Positions 35,301 through 46,862 are shown, counted from the stretch's first letter. The stretch: 64,000 bases of DNA from Saxidomus purpurata (GCA_022818135.1 JAFMSR010000018.1:1077552-1141551); one strand, 5' to 3'. The notes: a model not told the origin generated them from the sequence alone. A program made the numbers and translations.

Positions 35301-36173
35301 CTGTATCGTAGAAGAATAAAGATAATCATATTTTGCTTTCTATATTTACATTATCTACTCACACACATGTATATGTAAATTCTAATCACAGGATGTGGTA
35401 TAGATCTCATCAAAATTGAAAAATATCTGTATACTTTTCATTTTTAAAATGATAATAAACATAGAGTCTAATAATGAATAAATAATGAATATTCTAATAT
35501 GCCTACGGTATATTTCTATAGTCAGTTCGAGTGCATTAATATGATTAAAGCACTCGGAAAAGTAGGCGGAGTTTCGGACATGGAAATAGCTCCTTCATAC
35601 TTTTCTAATTTACTCCCGCTCAAAAATAAAATATAGAAATGGAAATAATATCAGTATAAATACATCAGTCGCATGAAAAAGATTTGTTTAAGAACCTAAA
35701 TATTATTTTTGATTACGTCAAGTAAGCCTTAGAATACCCTCACCTTGCTTTCCTTAAAAATTCAGGATTAACAGTCATACAATGTTTTGATTCCGGGAGA
35801 CAAAACTATGAATGAAAATGTTTACGTCATCACACTGACGTCATTACTCCACGTTAAAACGTTGTACAGTTTAAATTAACGGTACACATTTAAATCGATT
35901 GGCTGCTTTGTTAGGTTCTGAATCTGACGTCTTCTGCATAATGTCAGTCAGGTATTTCTTTTTATATTTTATGTATTAAATGATTGAAATAAAATAAGTT
36001 TGTATAATATAGTTATTTTTGATATCTTGAATGGTTGCCCGAATAGGGGAGTGAATTCCAACAGCTACTATTTATGCTGTTTTACACATTACCGCCGAAC
36101 TGAAAAAAGGTCCGTAGTAGTTACGATAGTTTTTAAAAATTCGGCTTCTAAGAATCGAAATAATCTATGTCTT

Positions 36174-36312
36174 GGGGTGCTTTATCGGAATTGAAGCATT
36201 TCCCGTCGGTAATGTGCCTGCGTAATAATTCACTCGGGCTTCGCCCTCGTGAATTATTCCGCCAGGCGCATCACCTCCGGGGAATGCTTCAATTTCGATA
36301 AAGCACTCCAAG
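36174..36312. repeat. nested inverted repeat / cruciform
   Basis: Outer arms GTGCTTTATCGGAATTGAAGC and, inverted, GCTTCAATTTCGATAAAGCAC. Inside, AATAATTCAC(TCGGGC-ttc-GCCCTCG)GTGAATTATT-like arms form a second hairpin (36223-36258). The right arm text also occurs at 18290-18350. Likely the end or whole of a small fold-back element. Confidence 0.8.
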
Positions 36313-36689
36313 CCATAGATTATTTCTTAAATAAAAAACGTATTGTTGGTGATATTCATTATCTTAGTTAGATCATTTTCTATCCATCTATAGTTATTAA
36401 AGCAAATATTGAGTAAAAGTTGATTTTCATTGTTTTTCAATATTCACATTTTGTACCCAATATTTGTTTGATATGGGTTACTATGATCTTATCTTGATAT
36501 TATCAACCTTGATACCAAAGTGAACAACTGAAAGATATAAAAAAATGTCAAGTTGATAAAACAAGTGGCATATTATGTGTTTAACAGACATATATACCAA
36601 TTTCAGTTACAGGACAAAAGTCCCAACATGCTAGCTCTAATATTCTGTATTCTATATGACAAAGGGAGACTAACATGTACATATCATTC

Positions 36690-37056
36690 TGTTAATCAAT
36701 CTAATTATTATCTCCCTTCATAATGACCTTTAAAACCAAAAGAGGAAGTTTTAAAGATTACGTCAAAGAAATACCAATAGATTAACCTACTTAAGATTGA
36801 AAAGAGATATATAAGGCAAGTAATAATACATTCTCTTTATATATTAGCATTTTATCGCAGGAAAACTTTTGCAGTGCAAAGAAAGTAATAGATTTTTCTA
36901 AATAAAATTTAAAAAAAACACTTCGAAGTTTTCAATATTTTTCTTGTTTAAAAATAGCACAAATAAATAATACAGAATTTAGAAATTTTACCAAACTTTT
37001 TTTCTCAATACGTGCATGATAATTGATATAAAGTAACATTTGTGTAATATTTCAGG
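36690..37056 (+). promoter_or_regulatory. cGLR copy A 5' flank with candidate GC-AG intron
   Basis: The segment homologous to the amplified array units starts near TTAATCAATCTAATTATTATCTCC (36691) and contains GATTACGTCA, a bZIP/CRE-like site. AAG|GCAAGT at 36813-36821 is the consensus of GC-type splice donors, and TTTCAG at 37050-37055 is a good acceptor just before the ATG. A non-coding first exon joined to the cGLR exon is plausible but untested. Confidence 0.4.
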
Positions 37057-37965
37057 ATGTTTCATGCTCCAGACAACTATCAAAATGCCTCACTGCAACT
37101 GTCTGAGGTGTTGAATGATATTGGTGTAAGTGAGAGAATGCTGATGAAGAGGAGGAGAGCGTGTTTACTAGAGGAGACTACAGGCACAATCACACAGAGA
37201 TTATTAGGTGGACAGTCATCTGTGTATCTGTTTGGCAGTCAGTCTGAAGGTACAACTACAAGGGGACTGAACTCTGACATGGATATACTAGCCTGTAGAA
37301 ATGATCAAAGTGTGATAGAGGACTGGGCTGAGTGGTCTCCTGGTAATGCCAACCTGCTCATGATACAGGATGAAACAACTCCACCAGGATATTGTTACTT
37401 ACAGTATATTAGAGATGATGTTCCACTTCCTGACACTGAGGAATATGGGAATCACCATGTAAAGGACACACATGGAAGAGTGTTGATGAAAAACACAATA
37501 ATTGATGAAGCTCTACTTGAAGGTCTGCAGCGACAAGGTCCATCACCGGCAACACAAGGAATACCAGGTGTATCCGATAAAGATCATATTATTGCATACC
37601 CTTTCAAATCCTTACTACAGTCAGTCAGGCATTGGGTAGACCAGGAACATTCAAGGTGGCCTACTGCAGAAATGAAAAGATATGCAACATCACCTGACTG
37701 CTTTGTTGTTCCAGCAGGTAGTAATGTAAGTGAAAATAAAGAATTCCAGTGGAGAATTTCTACCTGCTTAGCTGAGAGGTGCTTCAAGTTTAATCTAAAT
37801 ATTACTCAGATAAGGTGCTACATCCTGTTAAAGATGATTCTTAAAACATTTATCAATATGCATGAACATAAACACATTACCAGTTATATGTGTAAGACCA
37901 TTTTATTACACTGTATTACGAGTAAGCCTTTACATGTTTGGAATGAAAGTAATATTCTTGTTTAA
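37057..37965 (+). CDS. cGLR copy A, part 1 (nucleotidyltransferase core)
   Basis: 302 codons open. It contains the GS motif, the D-x-D acid pair and the start of the Mab-21 C-terminal helices. The last residues after NESNIL are out of the ancestral frame because 4 bases present in copy B (CATT after ATTCTT) are missing here. Confidence 0.75.
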   Translation: MFHAPDNYQNASLQLSEVLNDIGVSERMLMKRRRACLLEETTGTITQRLLGGQSSVYLFGSQSEGTTTRGLNSDMDILACRNDQSVIEDWAEWSPGNANLLMIQDETTPPGYCYLQYIRDDVPLPDTEEYGNHHVKDTHGRVLMKNTIIDEALLEGLQRQGPSPATQGIPGVSDKDHIIAYPFKSLLQSVRHWVDQEHSRWPTAEMKRYATSPDCFVVPAGSNVSENKEFQWRISTCLAERCFKFNLNITQIRCYILLKMILKTFINMHEHKHITSYMCKTILLHCITSKPLHVWNESNILV

Positions 37966-38687
37966 TATACTGTTTGTCTACACTTAATGAATGTATATTG
38001 TGTGGTAACTGTCCTCATTTCATTATACCTGGTAACAATTTAATGGCTGGTAAAATAACTGCTGAAAACAAACACCAGTTCCTTGAAAAAATGACAAACT
38101 TAATACAGAATACTATTGGTTCTCTCCTCGAGATTCAAGTTGATGACATTGGTCGAAAACTTCTGTTGAAGTTGAACATTATACCTGATGAAGATTACAA
38201 TGCAACATTCTATATTAAAAATGTTGTAAGATCCCTTAAAGATGCAGGAAGTCTTGCAATCAATACTGCTGGTGCTATTGACAATAGCTATAAAAACTGT
38301 CTCCTCTTCCTGAATAATAAAGGTTTTGAGGAACAGATGCCTTTCCTATCGCAGACTGTTGTTAATTTAGTTGGGTATCACAATGAAGGAAATTTGTTCG
38401 AACAAACAGCATGCAGATATCTGGCACCTTTCTTATGTACTACACTAGGATCTCTGAAGGCATGCTACAGCATTCAGCACAATAATTCTCCTCAATCACT
38501 TGAATGGCTGTCTTCAGGGATTAACTCGGATGTCTCATCCAGCAGGCTGAAAATTGCTTCTGTGTTTTGTTGTATTGGTGATATGGAAAGGGCCGAATTA
38601 ATTCTGAGACATACTGAAAAACAGTACAACATACATGTTGTTCAGCCAGAATGTAATTGTTATCCATATCAAAAAGTCATAGACAAA
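37966..38687 (+). pseudogene. cGLR copy A, part 2 (Mab-21 C-terminal region), shifted frame
   Basis: From about 37974 the frame that follows the 4-base deletion matches copy B (CGNCPHFIIPGNNLMAGKIT, then LNIIPD, LLFLNNKGFEEQMPF). It continues to about 38687, where the inserted repeat begins. The open frame then runs 40 codons into the repeat and stops at 38810. Confidence 0.75.
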
Positions 38688-39728
38688 CAAGAGCTGTCCC
38701 TCACAAGTGACGAATGCCCCCGAAAGAGGTGCCTCACAGTCTGTGTCCTCTCCATGTGCTCAATAAATGTGCTATGTAATTTTAAAATCCTTCCATGCAT
38801 GACAGAGTAATCATGCATACAGTATTCCATTACTTTAAACACTAAGTGTGACCTTGACCTTTGAGATAGGGACTTGGGTCTTGCACGCGACACATCCGCT
38901 TGATGTGCTAGACATTTGTGCCAAGTTATTTTAAAATCCTTCAAAGCATAATAAAGTTATAGTCCGGACATAAATGTGTGCATATATACAGGATTCCATT
39001 ACCTATAAACTCTAAGTGTGACCTTGACCTTTGTGGTAGGGACGTGGGTCTTACACGTGACACGTCGTCTTGATGTGCTAGACATTTGTGGCAAATTATT
39101 TTAAAATCCTTCAAGGCATGACAAAGTTACAGTCCGGACACGAATGTGTGCATATATGCATATATAGAGGAATCCATTACCTTCAAACTCTAAGTGTGAC
39201 CTTGACCTTTGAGCTAGGGACGTGGGTCTTACACGTGACACGTCGTCTTGATGTGCTAGACATTTGTGCCAAGTTATTTTAAAATCCTTCAATGCATGAC
39301 AAAGTTACAGTCCGGACACGAATGTGTGCATATATGCATATATAGAGGAATCCATTACCTTCAAACTCTAAGTATGACCTTGACCTTTGAGCTAGGGACG
39401 TGGGTCTTGCACGCGTGTGCTAGACATGTGTGCCTAGTTATTTTAAAATCCTTCAATGCATGACAAAGTTACAGTCCGGACACGAATGTGTGCATATATA
39501 GAGGATTCCATAACCTTCATACTCCAAGTGTGACCTTCACCTTTGAGGTAGGGATGTGGGTCTTGCACGCGACACGTCGTCTTGATGTGCTAGACATGTG
39601 TGCCAAGTTATTTTAAAATCCTTCAATGCATGACATAGTTACAGTCCGGACACGAATTTGTAAGTGGGGACGCACGGACGGACGGACAGACGGTGCGATT
39701 TTAATATGCCACCCTTCGGGGGCATAAA
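38688..39728 (+). mobile_element. pearl-like element P3 inserted in cGLR copy A
   Basis: Absent from copy B at the same position (about 61132). Starts ACAAGAGCTGTCCCTCAC and has five tandem units of about 160-185 bp (CTAAGTGTGACCTTGACCTTTGAG, GATGTGCTAGACATTTGTGCC, AGTTACAGTCCGGACACGAATG). It ends with an ACGGACGGACGGACAGACGG microsatellite and the hairpin TATGCCACCC-ttcg-GGGGCATA. This is the unit-array, microsatellite, hairpin layout of bivalve pearl elements. Short minus-strand ORFs inside are repeat by-products. Confidence 0.85.
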
Positions 39729-39730
39729 AA

Positions 39731-40216
39731 GGTTTCTGCATAATATCATCCAATTACAATGAGGAAGCTTTGAAGTATATTACAGCCTTTTGTATAAAAT
39801 TTCTGCACACAGAAATAAACTGTATTCCAAAGGAGCTCCAGTATGAAATGTACAAATCTACTGAAGAGGAACGACAACATAGAGGGGAAGATGATAACTG
39901 GATGGATTTGGCCGTTGTAGATTCCATTGTATATCTTTACTTTCTTCAGTACAAGACCTATGGCTACCTACAGAGAGTACAAGACCAACAGCAAGCATTA
40001 AATAATCTTCTCATGGTTACTCTTAGTGACAAAAACCTGGGACACAGAGAAACAGCCTGGAATCTGTTAGGACAGTGTATGGAGCAAGAAAATAGACATC
40101 ATGATGCATTGCAGTGTTACAGAAATTCACTTCATTTCAGGCAAACAAATAATGGTGCAAGATTCCATATCTGTATGCTTCTGGCCAGGCTAGTAGCTCT
40201 TGCAAGAGACAATTAA
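39731..40216 (+). pseudogene. cGLR copy A, part 3 (TPR-like C-terminus)
   Basis: Resumes homology to copy B immediately after the inserted element (TTTCTGCATAATATCATCC), remains open and ends at the same TAA after ALARDN. It contains YFLQYKTYGYLQRVQDQQQA and a TPR-like helix pair. The ATG at 39770 is internal and not a real start. Confidence 0.75.
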
Positions 40217-41490
40217 CTGGTGACTTGAAAACATAAATGTGACTACGGGTGAACGTGTATTTAGAAGGCCCTTTAAGAAGTGGCCACATAAAGGAGATTG
40301 CTGCTTAAAACAAGTTAATTTCTTGAACACCTTAATACTTTTACTGGTTACACTAAGGTTTACTGTAACATGCCACCTGCTGTATACAGTGTGAACTTGC
40401 CATTAGTGATGAGGCTTATGTCTGATGGTTGAAAACCCCAATATTACAAACCTGTATGTGACATGACTCTGTCTAACATGATCACTGATTGATACTGACC
40501 ATTTAAAATGATGCAAAATTGCCATTTAGCGGTAACAAAAATCATAGACTGAGAATAACACAAAAGTACTAAGTTCAACAAAATTACAGGGAATCCAAAA
40601 TGTGTTATAATAAGCTATACAGATTTTTGCCATATTCATCTGCATATTATGTATCATGTGTACAATGTATGTCACCTGAGCCGTCATGCCATTCATCTTA
40701 TTTGTTTACTGTAGTTATCGTGGTGACCAACAGGGTATAAAATGTACAAGGCTCCAGATGTATACATCAAATATGTACACGGCTTGATTAACCAATCAGA
40801 ATATTGTAGTTTTGGTATTACAATGTATATACAATGTTTGTTAAGAAGTTGTAATACCCTTGATAGAATATAAAATAACCAATGTTTTATAACATGAGTT
40901 TGACTGATTGACATTTTCTTGTAATTATATTGTTATTGATATTTACCCTTTAAGTCCCAGGAGCACAATCACAAGTAGCTCTTATTCTAACAAGAAAGAT
41001 GTCTTACCGGTATAAATGACCTTCATGTGTACAAAAGACATTCCTAACTCGCCTTTTAAATAGATAAGTGCATGTCAGAAATATAGCTCAGTATTTTTGT
41101 CAATGATATTGCAAAAAGTAATAAAGGCTTTCTTGCAACCCTTTTTCATGAAGAAAAGCCTTCAATACAAGAAAGGCATATGTAAACATTAATTTAGAGT
41201 AAATAGAACATGGTTCTATCATCTTATCCTTAACTTTTTATATCAGTAAATTCTAAGTGATCCTGGGTCTTTAAAAACCAAGTAAAATAAGTTTGATACT
41301 TTTAAGATATTTATAAAGTGTTTCTGATGTTTTGATGTTTTTTTGAATATGAATATGGACTTGTGTTCAGTAAGAAATAATAAAAATTAGTCTTATTTTG
41401 ATTTTAGTTCACTTTATATCATGTATGAAAATGATTCCCCACCCCCACCCCACCACCGTATGATACAATATATATTAAGGAAATATTTAC

Positions 41491-41520
41491 CTTCCGCCAA
41501 CCCATTTCCCTGTCTGTCGA
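41491..41520 (-). pseudogene. POLG: POLG copy A 30-nt microexon (GKWVGG)
   Basis: 30 nt between a TTTTTCAATTTCAG acceptor and a GTAAAT donor, phase 2 to phase 2. Encodes RQTGKWVGG, which joins KGRR to SERSMFNK as in the short invertebrate form of this region. Identical boundaries occur in unit B (63571-63600). Confidence 0.8.
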
Positions 41521-41570
41521 CTGAAATTGAAAAACAGTGCATGTAATTTGTGATATCGATTAATCATTGA

Positions 41571-41620
41571 AATTAGCCAAGGTCTTTCAAATAGTATTTG
41601 AAAGACCTTGAATTAGCCAA
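41571..41620. repeat. 16-bp perfect hairpin flanked by 10-bp direct repeat, absent in unit B
   Basis: CAAGGTCTTTCAAATA and its exact complement are separated by one base. AATTAGCCAA lies at 41571-41580 and again at 41611-41620. Unit B reads AATCAGCAAAATGTG at this place (near 63651), with neither hairpin nor duplication. Confidence 0.9.
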
Positions 41621-42371
41621 ATTTATCATCACAAATTTTTTTTAATGATGCTATGGAATTAAATTAGTTAATTAATCATAAAATTAATTTTAAAAAGGAG
41701 GAAATCCTACGGAAAGCTTTGCTATCTAAAGCAAAGTACATCCATTTTCAGAAAATAATATGGCTAAAGTGAAAGTACAGTTAGTGTCATTTTCAACAGT
41801 CTTGTAATTGATTGATCAAAGTTCAGGTAAGCCAAGAACCAAAAATGTGCAAACAAATTAAATTCACGGGATTTACAAATTATTGTTAAACAAACAAAGA
41901 GATCAACTTATGAATAACAGAGCCATGAAAACTTTACTGACACTGGTCATCCGTAATAGTTTGAACACTTTTATGTTACTAGGCACGCGTAATAAAGAGG
42001 TTGCTGGGTATAAGTAAACTTCTTGGAAAATAAGTCACTGACAGTTCCATGTGTACAATTTAAACAAATATTCTGAACTATCATTGTCACAAAAAGTTCT
42101 TTAAGAAAGTCCCATTCCACACTTTAATCATTGGTAAGCATAAACCTATCTATCTTCTATGTTTGGCGGACCTACTGGAAATAAAGCTATCATGGGATTT
42201 ATTTTTCAACAATCAACCTTGATACAAGCACTCTAATGTTTACTATTGTTGTTTTAACATGAAACCATAACAACAACTTCTTATATCAAAATAACTTTCA
42301 TTCTGCACTCTTGATTATACTTTGCCAAAATAACAGTATCTACAATGATAACAATGATTATCTCCCTTTAC

Positions 42372-42511
42372 CTTCTTCTTCCTTTTGTAGTATAGAACAT
42401 GAGACTTGCTTTTTGTTTGGCTTCATCCACTGTCAGTCTATGATTGAATCGCTGAAGTAATTTCTCTGCAAACTTCTGCCCCGCACCATAAATACGCCCA
42501 TAGTTGAACAC
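42372..42511 (-). pseudogene. POLG: POLG copy A exon: [10 protein letters not shown] (motif B)
   Basis: 140 nt, starts in phase 0 after a TTAACAG acceptor and ends AG|GTAAAG in phase 2. It encodes [19 protein letters not shown], then FNHRL and KGRR, the nucleotide-binding O-helix region and following finger segment of POLG. No preceding POLG exon is recognisable between here and about 42900. Confidence 0.9.
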
Positions 42512-42852
42512 CTGTTAAGATGCAGAAGTCAAAATATGGTCAGGATAAAATTTAATAAATAGATCATTTCAGCAATCTAAACACTGTTTTTATTTAAATG
42601 TTTGGATGATGTGGTCTTTAATACAACACTTTCTGACAAAAGCAATCAGTTCACTAACATTTTTCTGTGAACGATCAGATTTGTGGAACATATTCTGTTT
42701 GAACTTCTGCAACAATGTTGAATAATTACATAGATTTTAATACAGTAGCATAATTGGCTGTACCAGTCCTTGATGAATGATGTGGTGACAGTTTTATAGG
42801 AAAATGTTACAGTGACATTCTTTATAGAAATTAAGCCTATGTCTATGAATGG

Positions 42853-43090
42853 AGCCACTGTGGCGCAGTGGTAGAGTGTTCACTTCAGGATGAGAGAATC
42901 CTGGGTTTGATCAGTGCCATAGCGGTACTGTGTTAGGCAAGACACAGATATTTCCACATTGCCTCCCTCTTCTCGTGAGTGAATCTCGAGAGCAATTAAT
43001 CTAGGTTGCAAGAACACAATTGAGAATAGAAGAATTAGTATAGATTTTAATCATTTTACATATAGAGCAACAGTGACTATATAATATAAA
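42853..43090 (+). mobile_element. tRNA-derived SINE at start of unit B
   Basis: ACTGTGGCGCAGTGGTAGAG is a good A box and CTGGGTTTGATC a slightly degenerate B box. The body (GGCAAGACACAGATATTTCC) matches unit A from 25193, but in unit A the tRNA-like head is missing and replaced by the 22-bp minisatellite. Confidence 0.65.
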
Positions 43091-44391
43091 CATCCGTTTT
43101 TTTCTATGATTTGACCTGGTGACCTAGTTATTTTCCCCTATTGCACCACTTTTGTACTTTACCTAGAATTCATCCAATAAAACATTCTGACCAACTTTCA
43201 GGAGGTGTAAAATGAAGGTGTTTCTATTATTTGACCTGGTGACCTAGTTTTTGACCCAATGTGACCAAGTTTCAAACTTGTCCAAGAGTTTATCAAAACA
43301 TACTTTCCGACTAATTTTCAACACAATCTGGCAGTGCTTTGATAATTTGGTCAACTAAATTGGTCGGGCTGAGTCTCTGACGTTACTGGTGCTGCAAATC
43401 ATGTTACCCCACCCACTTAGGCAATGCGGAAGTTACACATTTGATTTATTATCCAGTTTTACAGTGAAATCATGTGCAATTTCATGATGATTATACTTTA
43501 AACTGTAGCCTCTAGAGTGTTCACAAGGTGAATGTGGACAAACCACAGACAATGAGTGATCACAATAGATCACCTTGAAGCAAGACATGCTCAGGTGAGC
43601 TAAAAGCTAAAAACGTTTCAAAATCTGCATTACACTAAAAACTTGATAATGTGGATTGACAGAATGACCAACAACACAAATTCGTTTTTTGCCACAAGGG
43701 ATTAAAGTAAATTTACCCCCACCCATCTCCACTAGATATTTTGTAGAGCATGGACTTTGGAGATAGTGCCAATAAGATAATACAAACAACAACTATGAAA
43801 TACTTAATTGTTTACAAGACTTCTGGCCCATATGTATAATACCGAGTATTACAAATCAACAAATTGTATGTAATAATATAAGTGCCAAGTAACAAGTTTA
43901 TTTATATGCATGTAGTTCAAAAGAAATAAGGCCATTCCAACAGCCTACCTTTGCAGCATGTGCCTCTTCAGTATAAAATAAAACATGACAAAATGCTGTA
44001 AACTCTAACAAATGAACACATATAGTATAAAAATATTTGCAATCTCTTTAGATAAGGTCCAGCTAATAAAGACAGTTTCTAGCAGATCATCTAGCAGGCA
44101 ATAGAGCGGCAAAATAACAGTCAAAAAAATACCATACCAATCTCAAACTAACCATTATTGTTTCTTATGGCCGTTTTTTTATTATATAATTACTTATACA
44201 GTAAACTCTGTATATCACGACTCCAGATTATAATGATGCACATTCCAACTATTTGCAGAGATTTAACCAAATAACCAAATTTTTCATTTTACATGCTCAT
44301 AGAAAAATTATACTTAGAACAATAATGAAGTGCACTCCTCAGAATTAAATAGTTGTGTGGCATTATAGCATTAAAACAGGTTATCTCGAGC

Positions 44392-44603
44392 CCCTGTAAC
44401 CTTGACCTTTGACTTAGAGACCCAAAGCATGGACCATGCACAACTAGGCATTGTACTTATCACTTGTGTGAAGTATCATTAAAGTCTGATAAGCGGTTTT
44501 TGGGATTATGTGTCCAAAAGATTCCATCTAAAGACAGACAGATGGATGGACAGACAAGCTGAATCCAGCATACCCACTAACACTTTGTGTTCGGGGGTAT
44601 AAT
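44392..44603 (-). repeat. pearl-like fragment with TTCGGGGGTATAA end
   Basis: Contains GTAACCTTGACCTTTGACTTAGAGACC, a GACAGACAGATGGATGGACAGAC microsatellite and the end CACTTTGTGTTCGGGGGTATAA. It is the inverse of the units at 13195-13660. Confidence 0.65.
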
Positions 44604-44884
44604 TAGCAACAAATGAACACCTTAGGAAAAGAACAACTTTTACAGTACTTTAGTCCAGTACAGCTAGGTTCCATAACCTCCTTGAGTGTTTACGCAGGGG
44701 GAAACAGAAATGGTCATACAATAAACTCTGTAACTAACTCTTTAACTCATGGAGAACATTACATCTATACAAATCTCAATAACTAGCCTGGTCACTGAAA
44801 GAAAACACAAGAAGATGCGACAATGCCGCCAAAGCAGGTTTAAACGGCGCCTGTAGAAATTGTAGAATTAAAAAAAACAATTAA

Positions 44885-45560
44885 ATATTTTTTTTCTTAA
44901 ATTCATTTTTAGTAACAGTGACCTTGACCCTAGTGACCTTGTCAAAAAAAAATCTTTTGCTTAAAACAATTTTAAAAAAATCTAATTTTAGTACAGTGAC
45001 CTTGACCCTAGTGACCTTGACCTGAGTGACCCCAAACTTCCTCTTCACGCAAGCTACCTTCACACCAAGTTTCATTACAATTGGTCACTCAACCATTTTT
45101 CTATTTTCAGTAACAGTGCCCTTGACTATGACCCTAGTGACCCCAAATGCAATCCCAAGCTTCCTCTCTACGCAAGCTACCTACACACCGGGTTTCATTG
45201 CAATTAGTCACTCCTAACTTGAGTTATTGAGCGGAAACCTTTTTTATATTTTTAGTTACAGTGGCCTTGACCTTAGTGAGCCAAAATGCAATCCAAAGCT
45301 TCGTTACCAACAGACTAAGTTTCATTGCAATTGGTCACTCTTAATTGGAGTTATTGAGCGGAAACCATTTTTCTATCTTTATTTACCTTGACCTTGACCC
45401 TTGTGACCTCAAATGCAATACTAAGCTGTGTCTCCACGCATGCTGCCTACACACCAAGTCTCATTGCAATTGGTCACTCCTAACCAAAGTTATTGAACGG
45501 AAACCAATGTTTGACGCCCGCCTGAAGCCCGACATATGACATCACCATTCTAATTACCAG
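44885..45560 (-). repeat. ~115-bp tandem repeat with GTGACCTTGACCCTAGTGACC
   Basis: Five units with CAAGTTTCATTGCAATTGGTCACTCC and GAGTTATTGAGCGGAAACCA. The inverse of this unit is at 14745-15090. Confidence 0.75.
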
Positions 45561-45590
45561 TTTTTTTCAAAAATCCTGCTTAAAAAGTTA

Positions 45591-46486
45591 ACAAGAGGGC
45601 CATGATGGCCCTGTATCGCTCACCTGTCTACCATTGGCAAAAATAAAAAGGTTATTAATAGCAGAAAGGATCAATTTTTACCTTTGGCTCATGATATCCT
45701 CTTAATAAGCCTATGTAAAATCAAATCATGATCATGATCTGCACTGTAAGCTATTCATTGTATGTTGGCTGGTCATGATCTGCACTGTCAGCTTTTTATT
45801 TTTTGCTGTCTGATCATGATCTGCACTGTTTGCTATGCATTATTTAGCTGTCTGATCATGATCTGCACTTTCATAATTTAGCTGTCTGATCATGATCTGC
45901 ACTTTCTGACAAATTTCAAGGATATCTGGGCTGAAAATGTAACATCTAGAGTGTTAACAAGGTTTTTCCATATTTGGGCTGTGACCTAGTTTTTGACCCC
46001 AGATGACCCATATTCGAACTTGGGCTAGAAATCAACTTAACAACCTTTCTGACAAATTTCCAGGATATTTGGGCTGAAAATGTTACCTCTAGAGTGTTAA
46101 CAAGGTTTTTCCATATTTGGGCTGTGTGACCTAGTTTTTGACCCCAGATGACCCATATTAAAACTTGAGCTAGAAATCATAGAAACAACCTTTCTGACAA
46201 ATTGCCAGGATATTTGGACTGAAACAGTAGCCTCTAGAGCCTTAACAAGATTTTTCTATTTTTGGGCTCTGTGACCTAGTTTTTGACCCCAGATGACCCA
46301 TATTCGAACTCGTCCGAGTAATTACTGGGACAAACATCCTGACCAAGTTTCGTGACAATTGAGGAAAAAATGTGACCACTAGAGCGTTAACGAACTAAAT
46401 GTGGACGGACGACGGACGACGTCCGACGGACGACGGACATTCATCGATCCTAATAGCTCACCCTGAGCCAGCTCAGGTGAGCTAAA
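45591..46486 (-). mobile_element. pearl-like element P1, inverted copy
   Basis: Starts ACAAGAGGGCCATGATGGCCCTG and ends with GACGGACGACGGACGACGTCCG, then CTCACCCTGAGCCAGCTCAGGTGAGC. Includes TGATCATGATCTGCACT words four times (45720-45905) and three ~160-bp GTGACCTAGTTTTTGACCCC units. Confidence 0.8.
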
Positions 46487-46862
46487 AAGATACAAAGTTA
46501 CTCAGAGAGAGAGGACATCTTTCGTTTCCGTAGATCTATAAGATGAAGATATTTATCACAGAAAGAGTGTTGTATTCAGGTCGGCAAAGTCTGCTATAAG
46601 TAAAAACAACTACAACTACTTCTGATATTTGCAAAATTAATTGAAATAGATTTTGAACTTTTGCTGAAAAATATTTCACGACATACACAATGTATACAAT
46701 ACTGTGTATTTCATTGGAAGCATGGGACATGATATTGATTAGCCTGGCCACCAGGCTAGATGATCAATATATTTCATTAAAACTCCAAGCTAAATCATAA
46801 AATGAAATAGTAAATGTAAGGACTGAGTGCCAGTCTATGTATAGATCTACAGCGCAAAAATA

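Larger units (their letters stand above)
37057..40216 (+). pseudogene. Mab-21/cGAS-like receptor (cGLR) gene, copy A, disrupted
   Basis: cGLRs are nucleotidyltransferase-fold innate sensors which, on binding nucleic acid or other patterns, make cyclic dinucleotides that signal through STING. This copy has the motif GSQSEG (residues 60-65) and the metal-binding pair D74-x-D76 in SDMDIL. A Mab-21-type C-terminal domain follows (FQWRIS, then QIRCYILLKMILK, HFIIPGNNLM), with TPR-like helices at the end (LLGQCMEQE...DALQCYRNSL). It is nested antisense in the POLG intron. Lesions: a 4-base deletion near 37953 shifts the frame, and a pearl-like element (38688-39728) splits it at about residue 548 of 710. 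The start ATG at 37057 lies one base after a 3' splice site. Family assignment is strong; the ligand is unknown. Confidence 0.82.
40217..42371. other. POLG intron sequence downstream of cGLR copy A
   Basis: Matches 61622-63990 in unit B over most of its length. The only exon is the microexon at 41491-41520. A perfect hairpin insertion is at 41579-41611. Confidence 0.6.
32732..42511 (-). pseudogene. POLG: POLG (mitochondrial DNA polymerase gamma catalytic subunit), 5'-truncated copy A
   Basis: Six minus-strand exons with correct splice sites and phases encode the C-terminal polymerase core: 42372-42511, 41491-41520, 35186-35300, 33609-33752, 33214-33325 and 32732-32860. Diagnostic segments are [10 protein letters not shown] (motif B region), [36 protein letters not shown] (motif C) and [18 protein letters not shown], all characteristic of family-A DNA polymerase gamma, which copies mitochondrial DNA. 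No exonuclease or upstream palm exons occur before unit B begins at about 42912, so the copy is truncated. Exon 33609-33752 has 4 extra bases that shift the frame before motif C. The 6.2-kb second intron holds the cGLR gene in the opposite orientation. Confidence 0.85.
25190..42900. repeat. segmental duplication, unit A
   Basis: From CAGTGCCATGGCGGAAG (25193) onward, unit A matches 42916 onward in unit B. The order is: SINE tail, pearl-like units, 26490-27030, 29590-30700, POLG 3' exons, cGLR gene, POLG exon upstream of the big intron, with B continuing to the end of the window. Identity in POLG exons is about 95-97% by hand count. Tandem, same orientation. An uncollapsed haplotype is an alternative, but a head-to-tail arrangement in one scaffold and the cGLR divergence favour true duplication. 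Confidence 0.75.

Noticed and set aside
38669..39463. Several 63-91 aa ORFs on both strands
   Set aside because: They come from the P3 pearl-like element and recur at 21898-22368 and 63072-63401 with the same repeat.
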